Assembly: GCA_019456305.1 (NCBI GenBank) | Contig: VRUD01000036.1 | Span: 1 to 40,446 of the forward strand | DNA from: Cytophagales bacterium | GTDB taxonomy: Bacteria; Bacteroidota; Bacteroidia; Cytophagales; VRUD01 | Length of the DNA stretch: 40,446 nucleotides | Direction of reading: 5' to 3' | Shown: positions 7,353-15,890 of the stretch, one piece after another | Position numbering within the stretch: the first letter of the stretch is position 1 | How the letters are laid out: the number at the start of each line of letters is the position of its first letter | Notes under the pieces: model-generated | What the model was told of the DNA's origin: nothing | What the model saw: the letters and a program-made list of their open reading frames with translations, nothing else | The model's database searches: none | Translations under genes and position numbers: made by a program

Positions 7353-10300
7353 CTAATCTTCAAATTCATTTTGATTCTTGTTTTCCAAATACTTTTTCAG
7401 CGCTCTTTCTCCAAAGAGGTGAAAAACAACAGGGGTAACAATCATATCTAATAAAGTTGAGCTAATTAGCCCACCAATAATAACAGTGGCAACGGGGTAA
7501 AGGATTTCCTTTCCGGGTGCATCTTTTGCCAATGTAAGGGGGATGAGTGCAAAAGCTGCCGTTAAAGCTGTCATCAAAACCGGAACTAATCTCTCCAATG
7601 AACCCCTGATAATCATTTTCTTGCTAAACTTTTCACCTTCGTGCTCTACTAAGTGCAGGTAGTGGGAGATCATCATAATACCGTTTCGTGAAGCAATGCC
7701 CGTGAGGGTAATAAATCCGACTAAAGAAGCCACAGAAAAAACGCCCCCTGTGAGCATTACGGCAATTATACTTCCTATCAATGCAAGTGGAATGTTCAGC
7801 ATTACCTGTAACACAATACGTGAAGATTTAAAATAGGAATACAGCGCTAAGAATACGCCTGCCAGGGAGAATATGCTCAATATCAAAATAAGGCGTGAAG
7901 CTGTTTTTTGGCTTTCGAATTGCCCTCCATAGGTAATAAAGTATCCTTGCGGTAATTTAATATCCTGCCCGATCTTATCCTCTATTTCTACAACGGTGCT
8001 GCCCAGGTCCCTTCCCGATACATTACAGGAAACAACCATTCTTCGCTGTGTATTCTCGTGGTTGATGGTATTGGGGCCATTCTCAAAATAGATGTCGGCA
8101 ATTTCTTTTATGGGAATTAACTCCCCTGTTGGTGTTTCCATCAATGCCCTGCTGATTTCATCAATATCGCTTCTTTCATTCTCAGGTAACCTAAGGATAA
8201 GCTCAAAACGTTTTTCTTTATCCAAAATTTGGGAAACTACTTTGCCCTGGTACAATATTTCCAGGTCCTGCACGACTTCTCCTCTCTCTAACCCGTAATA
8301 TTTGAGCGCGTCTTCTTTAGGACGAATCAGCAACTGCGGTATTTGCACTTGCTTTTCAATCTGTATATCCACTACACCATCAACAGTAGAAATAGTATTT
8401 TTTATTTCATTAGCGTATTTTCTCAGTTCCATCAGATCATTCCCGAATATTTTAATAGCCACTTGTGCCCTTACGCCTGAAAGTAAATGGTCTAAGCGGT
8501 GTGAAATCGGCTGACCGATGTTGAAGGTGACCCCCTTCAATATAGACAGCTTTTCTCTGATGTCCTGAATGATTTTATCCCTGCTTCGTTTTTCAATATC
8601 TTTCTTGAAAGAAACCTCAATCTCGGAATTGGCAACCGGTTCAACGTGTTCGTCTAATTTCGCCCTGCCTGTTCTGCGAGCGGTAAATGCTACTTCGGGT
8701 ACTTTTAGAATTTGTTTCTCAGCGATGCTGCCCAGCTTGTTGCTTTCTTCCAGAGAAGTGCCGGTAGGCGCAACTGTATTGATGGTTAAAGACCCTTCAT
8801 TGAATGGAGGTAAAAATTCGGTGCCAAAAAACGGAACAAAAGAAAAGGCAATGAGAAACAAAATTGCTGCACCTGTTAACACTTTCTTCGGGTTGCTCAA
8901 ACCAAAGTGGAGCAGCATGGTATCCTGCTTTTTGAGCCACCTGACTAAGAAGCCATCTTCCTCGGTTTTCATTCGTTTTATATTCGGAAGCAGGTAGTAG
9001 CACATTACGGGAGTAACAGTTAAAGCAACCAATAATGAAGCTATTATTGAGGTGATATAAGCAACACCTAATGGGGCAAATATTCTTCCTTCCATTCCGC
9101 TTAAAGCGAATAAGGGGATAAATACCAATACCACAATGATGGTGGCATAAAAAATCGAATTTCGCACTTCTGTTGAGGCATCATATATGACTTTGAGGGG
9201 CGGCTGCGGGTTTTCAGAATGACGGTTTTCACGCAAGCGCCTGAAAACATTTTCTACATCCACAATTGCATCATCAACCAGTTCACCAATGGCAATGGCA
9301 ATACCACCGAGTGTCATTGTGTTTATGGTGATACCAAATGCCTTAAATACCAATGCAGTAATAATAAGTGATAATGGAATTGCTGTAAGGGTTATTAAAG
9401 TAGTTCTGAAATTGAGTAAGAACAGAAACAAAACAATGATAACTAAGACAGCTCCGTCTCTTAATGCTTCTACAACATTAGATAATGCAGCTTCAATGAA
9501 ATCAGCCTGCCTGAATACATCTGTGTTTATTTTAACATCAGATGGTAAGGATGGTTTTAATTCATCCAGTGCTTTGATGACTTCAGCCGTAAGATCAATA
9601 GTGCTGGCGTTGGGCTGTTTTTCCACGGTCATTATAACGGCAGGAATACCATTTAAACTTCCATCTCCTCTTTTGAATTTAGCTCCGAATTTCACTTCGG
9701 CTACCTGTGATATAAGTATCGGGATGTTATCTTTATAACCGATGACAATATCCTCTATTTGTTTAATTGATTTCAGCCGTCCTAAATTGCGGATCAGCAC
9801 TTCTGAACCACTTTTGTTAAAGAAATTTCCGGTGGTGTTGAGATTGGATTTTTCCAGGGCATCCATCACCTGGTTGATGGATAATCCGGCAGCATTGAGC
9901 CTGGGCATTGAAACCAGCACCTGGTATTGCAGGACATCCCCCCCGGTTGGAATAACCTGAGATATGCCGGGTATGGACAATAACCTTCTACGAATATTGT
10001 AGTCGGCTATGGTTCGTAAAACTGCCAATGAGGTAGAACCTGTCCCGATATTATCGGAATCTGTAGTAAGCCCGATCAGCATTATCTGACCCATAACGGA
10101 AGAAATAGGACCTAAAACGGGAGTAACACCATCCGGTAATTGCTCCTGAATGGTTTGCAGCTTTTCATTTACTATCTGGCGGGCTTTATAAATATCCATT
10201 CCATAATCAAATTCAACAAACACCAACCCCAACCCGATTGAAGAGTTAGAGCGGACTTGCTGAACATTGGCAGCGCCGTTCAAGGCGGTTTCCACAGGCA

Positions 10301-10499
10301 AAGTAACCAATGCTTCCACTTCTTCAGGCGCCATTCCTTCGGCTTCGAGAAAGATGGTTACGCGGGGGCGGTTCAAGTCAGGTAATACATCAACCGGCAG
10401 ATCTATTGCTGTGTATGTCCCGCCAATCATAAGAATTACTGCGAAGGCAATGACGATTAAGCGGTTGGTGAGGGAGAATTTTATGATTTTGTTTAACAT
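7353..10499 (-). CDS. CusA/CzcA family heavy-metal RND efflux pump
   Basis: A full-length 1048-residue inner-membrane RND pump of the heavy-metal (HME) subfamily, which drives metal cations out through a periplasmic adaptor and outer-membrane channel using the proton gradient. Visible: the first membrane helix after LTNRLIVIAFAV, the PVDVLPDLNRPRV entry motif, the membrane motif GELVDDAIVDVENVFRRLR with the acidic residues of the proton relay, FGTEFLPPFNEG and TARRTGRAKLDEHVEP in the second half, and TPVVFHLFGERALKKY at the end. Both halves are present. It lies 51 nt downstream of the barrel gene in the metal operon. Whether it prefers Cu/Ag or Co/Zn/Cd cannot be told confidently. Confidence 0.93.
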   Translation of the reverse strand: MLNKIIKFSLTNRLIVIAFAVILMIGGTYTAIDLPVDVLPDLNRPRVTIFLEAEGMAPEEVEALVTLPVETALNGAANVQQVRSNSSIGLGLVFVEFDYGMDIYKARQIVNEKLQTIQEQLPDGVTPVLGPISSVMGQIMLIGLTTDSDNIGTGSTSLAVLRTIADYNIRRRLLSIPGISQVIPTGGDVLQYQVLVSMPRLNAAGLSINQVMDALEKSNLNTTGNFFNKSGSEVLIRNLGRLKSIKQIEDIVIGYKDNIPILISQVAEVKFGAKFKRGDGSLNGIPAVIMTVEKQPNASTIDLTAEVIKALDELKPSLPSDVKINTDVFRQADFIEAALSNVVEALRDGAVLVIIVLFLFLLNFRTTLITLTAIPLSLIITALVFKAFGITINTMTLGGIAIAIGELVDDAIVDVENVFRRLRENRHSENPQPPLKVIYDASTEVRNSIFYATIIVVLVFIPLFALSGMEGRIFAPLGVAYITSIIASLLVALTVTPVMCYYLLPNIKRMKTEEDGFLVRWLKKQDTMLLHFGLSNPKKVLTGAAILFLIAFSFVPFFGTEFLPPFNEGSLTINTVAPTGTSLEESNKLGSIAEKQILKVPEVAFTARRTGRAKLDEHVEPVANSEIEVSFKKDIEKRSRDKIIQDIREKLSILKGVTFNIGQPISHRLDHLLSGVRAQVAIKIFGNDLMELRKYANEIKNTISTVDGVVDIQIEKQVQIPQLLIRPKEDALKYYGLERGEVVQDLEILYQGKVVSQILDKEKRFELILRLPENERSDIDEISRALMETPTGELIPIKEIADIYFENGPNTINHENTQRRMVVSCNVSGRDLGSTVVEIEDKIGQDIKLPQGYFITYGGQFESQKTASRLILILSIFSLAGVFLALYSYFKSSRIVLQVMLNIPLALIGSIIAVMLTGGVFSVASLVGFITLTGIASRNGIMMISHYLHLVEHEGEKFSKKMIIRGSLERLVPVLMTALTAAFALIPLTLAKDAPGKEILYPVATVIIGGLISSTLLDMIVTPVVFHLFGERALKKYLENKNQNEFED

Positions 10500-10550
10500 G
10501 GTTCTATTGTTGTGGCTCGTTATTTTTCATCTTCTTCATTTTCTGCTTTT

Positions 10551-11375
10551 TTATAGCATATATCTAATACCCACAATTAAATTCCCCCTGCTTTTCATCA
10601 TTGCTTCCGGAGTGTTTTGATAAAGTGGTATCTGATAAAGTGCCTCAAAAATAAAGGAAGAATAAACCATTTTAAACCCGGGAGAACCAAGGAGTTTTTT
10701 AGAAGTGAACATTCCTGGCGTATTGGTGGTATTAAACTCATGTGAATAAGAAAATTCCATAACCGGAGAAAATAGATTATCCGAATTGTTCTTATATGGA
10801 AACAAACGAGAAAAGGCAGAATTGATGTGGAGCACATCGTTATAATTGCTTGTTGCCTTCTTGTTGATATCCTGAAAAGTATAAAAAATGTTAAGGTCAA
10901 ATAACCAGAAACGGTGGCGATATGAACAATTAACTCCGGTTTTCGGACTCCATATTTTGTCGCTGATTTGTTCATTTCCTACTGGAATATTTGAGGCAAT
11001 TGTAGGAGCAATACCAAAAGTGTATGTAGCAGTATTTTTCCGAAATGCCTTAATTTTCATTAGAAAATATGGATCGTCAAACCCATTTTGAGACGTTTTT
11101 TCATTAAAAACCATATTTCTTATCTGGTAGGATTGTCTTGTCATAAGTGTAATTTTCGATGTGAGTCCATACACTACCACCAGCGGAAAAGCGTGCACAT
11201 ATGTTTCCATGCCTGAATTATACATATTCATCAAACGATATTGCGTTCTTAAAATCCACCTATCTTGAGCGGGTGTCAGTCCTGCATCTACGCTTATTCC
11301 ATCTGCATATACCAATAAAGCACATGACAACAGGAAAAAACAACTGAGTAATTTTTTCACTAATGAAGTTTTCAT
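10551..11375 (-). CDS. Outer-membrane beta-barrel transporter-like protein
   Basis: Read from ATG 11375, because MKTSLVKKLLSCFFLLSCALLVYADG is a good signal peptide. The frame extends to 11408, which would overlap the upstream gene by 17 nt. The mature part (~250 residues) is rich in alternating aromatic/polar strands and ends in aromatic-hydrophobic NLIVGIRYML, as expected of an outer-membrane barrel. It resembles the phenol_MetA_deg-like proteins often encoded in Bacteroidota metal-efflux operons. It may help the metal system at the outer membrane or form a separate channel; the substrate is unknown. Confidence 0.65.
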   Translation of the reverse strand: MKTSLVKKLLSCFFLLSCALLVYADGISVDAGLTPAQDRWILRTQYRLMNMYNSGMETYVHAFPLVVVYGLTSKITLMTRQSYQIRNMVFNEKTSQNGFDDPYFLMKIKAFRKNTATYTFGIAPTIASNIPVGNEQISDKIWSPKTGVNCSYRHRFWLFDLNIFYTFQDINKKATSNYNDVLHINSAFSRLFPYKNNSDNLFSPVMEFSYSHEFNTTNTPGMFTSKKLLGSPGFKMVYSSFIFEALYQIPLYQNTPEAMMKSRGNLIVGIRYML

Positions 11376-11391
11376 AAATACTGAATGGGCC

Positions 11392-11733
11392 TTATTCAAC
11401 TTTTTCACCCGGGGTGAAATTGGCTTTTTTTATTCTTTTAAATACATCCTCTTCGGATATAATTGTATCAGAAAATATCTCTATTTCCTGTTTAACCCAA
11501 TCGGCTTTTGAATATATTACACCTGGTATTTTGTTAATCTGCTTTTCAAGCGCTCCGTGACATCCCGGGCAATTCATGCCGTAAACCCGATACATTATGG
11601 CTATGGTATCTTTGTGCTGTATCTTGTTGCCGTCAGGTTTTATGCTGATGGTGTCAGGTAATAAGGTATCTGTATTTTGGGTGTATGCCTTTGTAAATAC
11701 AAAAAGACACACAATGAATAATAACCTTTTCAT
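11392..11733 (-). CDS. Secreted HMA-domain metallochaperone-like protein
   Basis: A 113-residue protein with a signal peptide (MKRLLFIVCLFVFTKAYTQ) followed by a heavy-metal-associated domain. The motif is YGMNCPGCHGALEKQINKIPGV, i.e. GMxCxxC with the two metal-ligand cysteines. Such domains bind Cu(I) or similar soft metals; outside the cytoplasm it would probably hand metal to the CusBA-type assembly. It lies 92 nt after the adaptor gene, in the same direction, and its last bases approach or overlap the barrel gene. Confidence 0.83.
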   Translation of the reverse strand: MKRLLFIVCLFVFTKAYTQNTDTLLPDTISIKPDGNKIQHKDTIAIMYRVYGMNCPGCHGALEKQINKIPGVIYSKADWVKQEIEIFSDTIISEEDVFKRIKKANFTPGEKVE

Positions 11734-11825
11734 TGTTTAAAGATTTAAGTGTTTAAATGTATTTTGTGCTGTTGACAATATACTTGCCGTTAATAAGGGA
11801 AAAATTAAAATAAAATGCTTCATTC

Positions 11826-13526
11826 TTATTGATTCAGATAAATAGATTTCACCTGATAGGTTCCGTTCACAACTACTCTTTCTTTATCTTCCAATCCTTT
11901 TAAGATGATTGTTTGATTCGTGTTGTTTTCACCTAAATGCACAAATTTCACTTCGAACATTTCAGGGGAAGTGTGAACAAACACAACAGGTTTTCCCTTG
12001 ATGTCGCTGATTGCTGAAGTGGGCACTACGATGTGATTTTCATCAGATTTTGCCGTCACATAAACATTTGCAAATTGTCCGGGCTTGAATAACCCCTGTG
12101 AATTATCAATCTCCAGTATGACCTTTGATGATTGATTGACGGGATTCACAACATTTCCAAAGGCAATTAGACGTGCGCTTTCTGAATAATGTTTTTCCTC
12201 CTGTATGCACTCTACAAAAAAATTAACGTTTTGTGTAATACCTGATAGGTCTGGATGATGCAGCCTGTGTAAGTCCTTATCAAATATCTGTGCTTCTACT
12301 TTCAGTATTTTAGTGTTATAGACAGTGACAAGCAGCTCGCCCTGGCTTACCTGTTGCCCGATGGCTAAATGAAAGTTGTCAACCACTCCTTTGATAGGGG
12401 ATTTAATGCTGATTATTTTACCTTTCAAACTACTGCCTGAAAGATTATCATATACTTTCTTGTTTTTCAAAGCGGTTTGGTAGCGAATTTCCGCTTCCAG
12501 GAGATCTTTTTTGGCAACAATATCTTCAATGGATTTTAAACGCTTGTATTCTTTCTTTGCAGCTTCAAACCCGGCATTGGTATTGCTTTTTTCAGTGGCA
12601 ACCTGTATTTGCTCGGCAGCGGTGAGGGTTTGCTCTATAACTACCAGTATCTGTCCCTTGTGTACTTTTTCTCCAATGCTGATATTTATCGAAACAATGG
12701 AACTGTTCTGCGGTGCAATTATCAGCGCTTCTCCATTGGTTACAGGCATTACCTTGCCGTAAAGTTTCAACGTATTATAATAATCGCTGTACTTTGAAAA
12801 AGCAGTGCGAATTTCAAATAGAAACTGGGTTTCTTTAAGTATTTCCATTGCATCGGTGAGGGTTTGACTGCTTTTGGATTTTTTTTCATCCCCGTGGTCG
12901 TGCCCTTCATGAGCAAAGATGTTATTGGTTTGATTAGCTGGGATCGTAAGCGTTAAAAAAAGTAAGAAAATAGCTTTTTTTAGTCTTTTACCTATAAAAA
13001 GGGTAATGATAACACCTGTAATAAAACTGATTATTACAAATAGTATGGTTGTCCAGCTTACTCCGGAATGTTCACTATTGTTTTCGCCATCCATGGGCAG
13101 TTCTTTTCCTACTTCAATTCCTTCTAAAAGCATTAAATCAGCATTACCTGGAGTGGCTATGTTAGCAACTAAACTATATTCGCTGTTTTTAGGGAATATC
13201 CCTTCAATGATGTAGATACCGGGTTCTGCCTGCTTAACTGTAAATTTCAAATTCTCATCATCCATACAGGTAATGGTAATTTTTGCGCTGTTTGTCGGGA
13301 CATTGGTTTCAAAATCAGAAATGAACAGTTTTATCTCTGTCATTTCGTTGGCAGTAATAGGATCATATCTTAAAACCAATTCAAACTTTTCGGAAATGCT
13401 GGTTACCGTAAACCAGGATTTTCCTGTTTGCTTTGAGTCCTTCTTTTCATCTTTGTGATCATGGCCTTCGTGGGCCAAAAGATGGGTTGAAAAGAGACAC
13501 ACCATTATTATTAAATACTTTTTCAT
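11826..13526 (-). CDS. CusB/CzcB-type efflux adaptor with extra His-rich N-terminal domain
   Basis: A 566-residue protein, much longer than usual adaptors (~350-420). Residues ~220-566 are a membrane-fusion adaptor: a barrel-sandwich half (IIAPQNSSIVSINISIGEKVHKGQ), a coiled-coil hairpin, the second half (IKSPIKGVVDNFHLAIGQQVSQG) and the beta-barrel/MP domains (GLFKPGQFANVYV). In front is a separate unit: signal peptide, HEGHDHKDEKK (from 19), a beta domain, a membrane helix (~158-178) and then a second signal-like stretch ending in another HEGHDHGDEKK (from 206). It looks like two exported proteins fused end to end. The start overlaps the TolC-like stop by 4 nt (ATGA), so expression is coupled. 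Confidence 0.88.
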   Translation of the reverse strand: MKKYLIIMVCLFSTHLLAHEGHDHKDEKKDSKQTGKSWFTVTSISEKFELVLRYDPITANEMTEIKLFISDFETNVPTNSAKITITCMDDENLKFTVKQAEPGIYIIEGIFPKNSEYSLVANIATPGNADLMLLEGIEVGKELPMDGENNSEHSGVSWTTILFVIISFITGVIITLFIGKRLKKAIFLLFLTLTIPANQTNNIFAHEGHDHGDEKKSKSSQTLTDAMEILKETQFLFEIRTAFSKYSDYYNTLKLYGKVMPVTNGEALIIAPQNSSIVSINISIGEKVHKGQILVVIEQTLTAAEQIQVATEKSNTNAGFEAAKKEYKRLKSIEDIVAKKDLLEAEIRYQTALKNKKVYDNLSGSSLKGKIISIKSPIKGVVDNFHLAIGQQVSQGELLVTVYNTKILKVEAQIFDKDLHRLHHPDLSGITQNVNFFVECIQEEKHYSESARLIAFGNVVNPVNQSSKVILEIDNSQGLFKPGQFANVYVTAKSDENHIVVPTSAISDIKGKPVVFVHTSPEMFEVKFVHLGENNTNQTIILKGLEDKERVVVNGTYQVKSIYLNQ

Positions 13527-14722
13527 GGCTGACCTTTTAGATAATTCAGTTCAATTGTGGATAGATTGTAATTCCTAACAGTTTCATAGTAATTCATTTT
13601 TATTTCAAAGGCCTGGTTCAAACTTTGCATATAGGTAATGTAACTGATTTGGCCTGCATTGTACGACCCTGAGGCCGTGCTGATGATAGTTTCGGCTTGT
13701 TTTAATGCAGATGTTTCAAAGTAGTTGATACTTCCGGTATATTTTTTATATTCAGTGACCGCTTGAAGGTATTCGCTGTTTAAATTCTGTTCTGCTAAAG
13801 CATATTGAGAATTAGCCATGTCAAACCTGATTTTGGCAGCTTTAATTTGAGAGGAGTAGGTCCAGAACCAAATCGGTATGGACAATCCGAACTGGTAGCG
13901 ATATAGTATTTCAGAATTAGCATCTCCCTGGTTAAGGTAACCTACCATCAAACCGGGGGCTAATTTTGACCGTTCTAATTTTACTGATTGTTTATTCAAG
14001 GAGATGTTTTGCTGGTAATATTGTAGAAAGGGGCTTGACTTAATCACTCCCGGGTACCCGGGGGCAATGCTTATATCCTCAATCTCTGTGCTTGTTTTAG
14101 TCAGGGTTTCATCTGCTTTAATATTTTCATCTTTTATTCCGGCTAATAATTTCAGTTGCAACTGTGCATTTTGAAAATCCGTTTTAGCTTGCATCAATAT
14201 GTTGTACATTTCTTTTGATTTTGCCTCAGCGCTCACTTTTTCCAGCAAATTGGCTTCTCCAGCATTATAGCGTCTTTCAGCTGCAAGATACAGGGCGTTG
14301 AAAATACTGTCCTGGTGGGTTAGTTGGTTTATCTTTATCTCGGCAAATTGTAGATTGAGATAAGCGATTTTTACATCTCTGATCAATAATACTTTGTTTA
14401 CAATCATTCCCTTTTCAGCAAGTCCTATATTTTGCTTTGCCACCTTTGACTGTTGAATATAAACCAATGGAAACTCAATGGTTTGCTGAACGCCTACTGT
14501 AAACCGGGTGGTTGTTGGGCTTTCAATAAATACATCCGGATTTTGCAAATTGAAACTTCCTTTTTTGCTTGCTTTCTGCTCCTCAATTTCCTGCTGTGAA
14601 AGTTGCATTAACGGATGGTTTTTTAAAGTATAAACAATTGCACTATCTAAGCGAATTGTGGTTTGAGCAAACAGTCCAATATAGTTGATAAGCATTAAAA
14701 CCGTTATAGATGTTTTATGCAT
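13523..14722 (-). CDS. TolC/CusC-like outer-membrane efflux protein
   Basis: A 399-residue outer-membrane factor of the TolC superfamily that would form the exit duct for the metal pump. It has a signal peptide (MHKTSITVLMLINYIGLFAQ), an early SAIVYTLKNHPLMQLSQQEIEEQKA helix typical of these proteins, and two long coiled-coil repeats (around AERRYNAGEANLLEKVSAEAK and the repeated GSYNAGQISYITYMQS). It is the first gene of the minus-strand operon and has an exact -7 box just upstream. The signal peptide has no lipobox cysteine, unlike many CusC proteins. Confidence 0.87.
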   Translation of the reverse strand: MHKTSITVLMLINYIGLFAQTTIRLDSAIVYTLKNHPLMQLSQQEIEEQKASKKGSFNLQNPDVFIESPTTTRFTVGVQQTIEFPLVYIQQSKVAKQNIGLAEKGMIVNKVLLIRDVKIAYLNLQFAEIKINQLTHQDSIFNALYLAAERRYNAGEANLLEKVSAEAKSKEMYNILMQAKTDFQNAQLQLKLLAGIKDENIKADETLTKTSTEIEDISIAPGYPGVIKSSPFLQYYQQNISLNKQSVKLERSKLAPGLMVGYLNQGDANSEILYRYQFGLSIPIWFWTYSSQIKAAKIRFDMANSQYALAEQNLNSEYLQAVTEYKKYTGSINYFETSALKQAETIISTASGSYNAGQISYITYMQSLNQAFEIKMNYYETVRNYNLSTIELNYLKGQP

Positions 14723-14730
14723 TGTAATTG

Positions 14731-14738
14731 CAAACTTA
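14731..14738 (-). promoter_or_regulatory. -7 box of the metal-efflux operon
   Basis: On the minus strand this reads TAAGTTTG, an exact TAnnTTTG match, 8 nt before the TolC-like ATG (14722). Transcription would begin almost at the start codon. No clear -33 TTTG is found at the proper distance, so an activator may be needed. No regulator gene is adjacent. Confidence 0.6.
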
Positions 14739-14784
14739 AGTTCAAGGAATTGGCAATTTTAATCAGACCAATGAACAATATAAA

Positions 14785-15003
14785 TCAGTGATGATGGCCT
14801 TCCTCGCTATTGCTTTCTTTCTCGAACTTAGCGCTTACGGTTTTGCCACCCACCAACTAAGTTGACTACGCAAGCAAAAGATGTACCAAGGTTTTTTAAT
14901 TTCACAACAAAATGGTCATTCCCTTGTGCAGTTAGCTTTTCGGTAGCGGTTAGGTGGTTATCAAACTGAAGTATAGAAATTAACTTTTTCTTCACCCTTT
15001 ACC
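14785..15003 (-). pseudogene. Frameshifted remnant of a His-tailed protein gene
   Basis: The minus strand holds protein-like fragments split over frames. One reads VKKKLISILQ followed by FDNHLTATEKLTAQGNDHF and VVKLKNLGTSFACVVNLVGG. About 4 nt later the frame changes to GGKTVSAKFEKESNSEEGHHH and a stop at 14785-14787. The junction sits in GGTGGGTGGC, which suggests a small duplication. The His tail and the place just upstream of the metal operon suggest a former metal-binding periplasmic protein. The fragment is not assigned to a family. Confidence 0.55.
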
Positions 15004-15026
15004 ATTTCAATATGATAATAAATTGT

Positions 15027-15034
15027 TATTTTTG
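15027..15034 (+). promoter_or_regulatory. Candidate -7 box upstream of tRNA-Val
   Basis: TATTTTTG matches TAnnTTTG. It lies about 100 nt before the tRNA, with no gene between, so it could drive the tRNA and the rhodanese gene behind it. The -33 region is weak. An 11-nt AATTCGTACTT repeat occurs twice in the leader (about 15075 and 15116). Confidence 0.4.
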
Positions 15035-15132
15035 TAAAAAATATTTTACTGAAAAATATAAATCGAAAATAAGAAATTCGTACTTCGCTTGCCACGGCAA
15101 AGTCGGGATCATTCTTAATTCGTACTTTTACC

Positions 15133-15207
15133 GGGTGATTAGCTCAGTTGGTTTAGAGCACTAGCTCGACAAGCTAGGGGTCACTGGTTCGAATCCAGTA
15201 TCGCCCA
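15133..15207 (+). tRNA. tRNA-Val (anticodon GAC)
   Basis: All arms fold: acceptor GGGTGAT/ATCGCCC (one G-U pair), D arm GCTC/GAGC, anticodon stem CTAGC/GCTAG around the loop TCGACAA, and T arm ACTGG-TTCGAAT-CCAGT, followed by discriminator A. The anticodon GAC is at 15168-15170. The CCA tail is not encoded (A is followed by CAA). Position 33, before the anticodon, is C (15167) where U is nearly universal. Confidence 0.93.
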
Positions 15208-15245
15208 CAAAAGAATGAATGAATATTTAAACCAAAACAAAAAAT

Positions 15246-15623
15246 ATGAAACAACTAACTAAATCAACGTTTATCCTGCTATTGGCAGTTGCCTGTAGTA
15301 GTGCCCAAACACAGAATGAAGGGGCCAAAAATGTTTCCGTAACTGAATTCAATGAACTTATTGAAAAAGGAACCGGGCTTTTACTCGATGTGCGCACTCC
15401 GGAGGAGTTTGAGGAAGGGTATATTGAAGGCGCTAAAAATATGAATTTTTACGATGATGATTTTGATGCTCAAATCGAGAAATTAGACAAAGACAAGCCG
15501 GTGCTTGTTTATTGCGGTTCCGGTGGCAGGAGCGCCAAAACAATGAGCCTCATGAAGGAAAAGGGGTTTAAGGAAGTATATAATTTGCTCGGTGGTTATG
15601 GCGCCTGGGTTTCTCAAAAGTGA
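15246..15623 (+). CDS. Rhodanese-domain lipoprotein
   Basis: A 125-residue single rhodanese domain with an export signal (MKQLTKSTFILLLAVAC) that probably ends in a lipidated Cys17. The family features are LLLDVRTPEEFEEGYIEGA (CH2A region) and the active-site loop YCGSGGRSA with catalytic Cys90 and Arg95 (CX4R, the sulfurtransferase-type loop), then GFKEVYNLLGGYGAW. Exported rhodaneses may handle persulfide sulfur or redox chemistry in the periplasm; the substrate is unknown. It follows the tRNA by 38 nt and may share its transcript. Confidence 0.9.
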   Translation: MKQLTKSTFILLLAVACSSAQTQNEGAKNVSVTEFNELIEKGTGLLLDVRTPEEFEEGYIEGAKNMNFYDDDFDAQIEKLDKDKPVLVYCGSGGRSAKTMSLMKEKGFKEVYNLLGGYGAWVSQK

Positions 15624-15631
15624 TAATAAAA

Positions 15632-15851
15632 AAGTTAATAGCATGTTAATAACAGTTAACAACGGTTGCTTAAAACACTGCTTTTTTGCAATATGCTCCT
15701 TTTTTTCAAGATTAAGCATATGAAAAAGTAACAGATATTAACCATTATTAACCGCTATTAACTGTTTTTAACCATTTACATAAATAGGGTAGGGGCCTTC
15801 TGATTATCCCTTTAGTGTAGTTGTTTATGCACTGCATAGCCGCCCTATTTA
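15632..15851. repeat. Intergenic region with TTAACC-rich inverted repeats
   Basis: No gene is seen here. GTTAATAGC (15634-15642) pairs with GCTATTAAC (15754-15762). The right side has four TTAAC(C/T) units spaced ~10 nt apart (15735-15777), which are partly complementary to the left side. A second 9-bp arm pair, TAAATAGGG (15781-15789) and CCCTATTTA (15843-15851), follows. TATATTTA at 15871-15878 (one mismatch to the -7 consensus) could start the next gene. Confidence 0.5.
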
Positions 15852-15890
15852 AAAGGTATTAATGTCATACTATATTTATACCCGTTTTTT

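Noticed and set aside
8569-8997. 142-codon plus-strand frame inside the CusA-like gene
   Set aside because: Antisense shadow of a clearly real, full-length pump gene.
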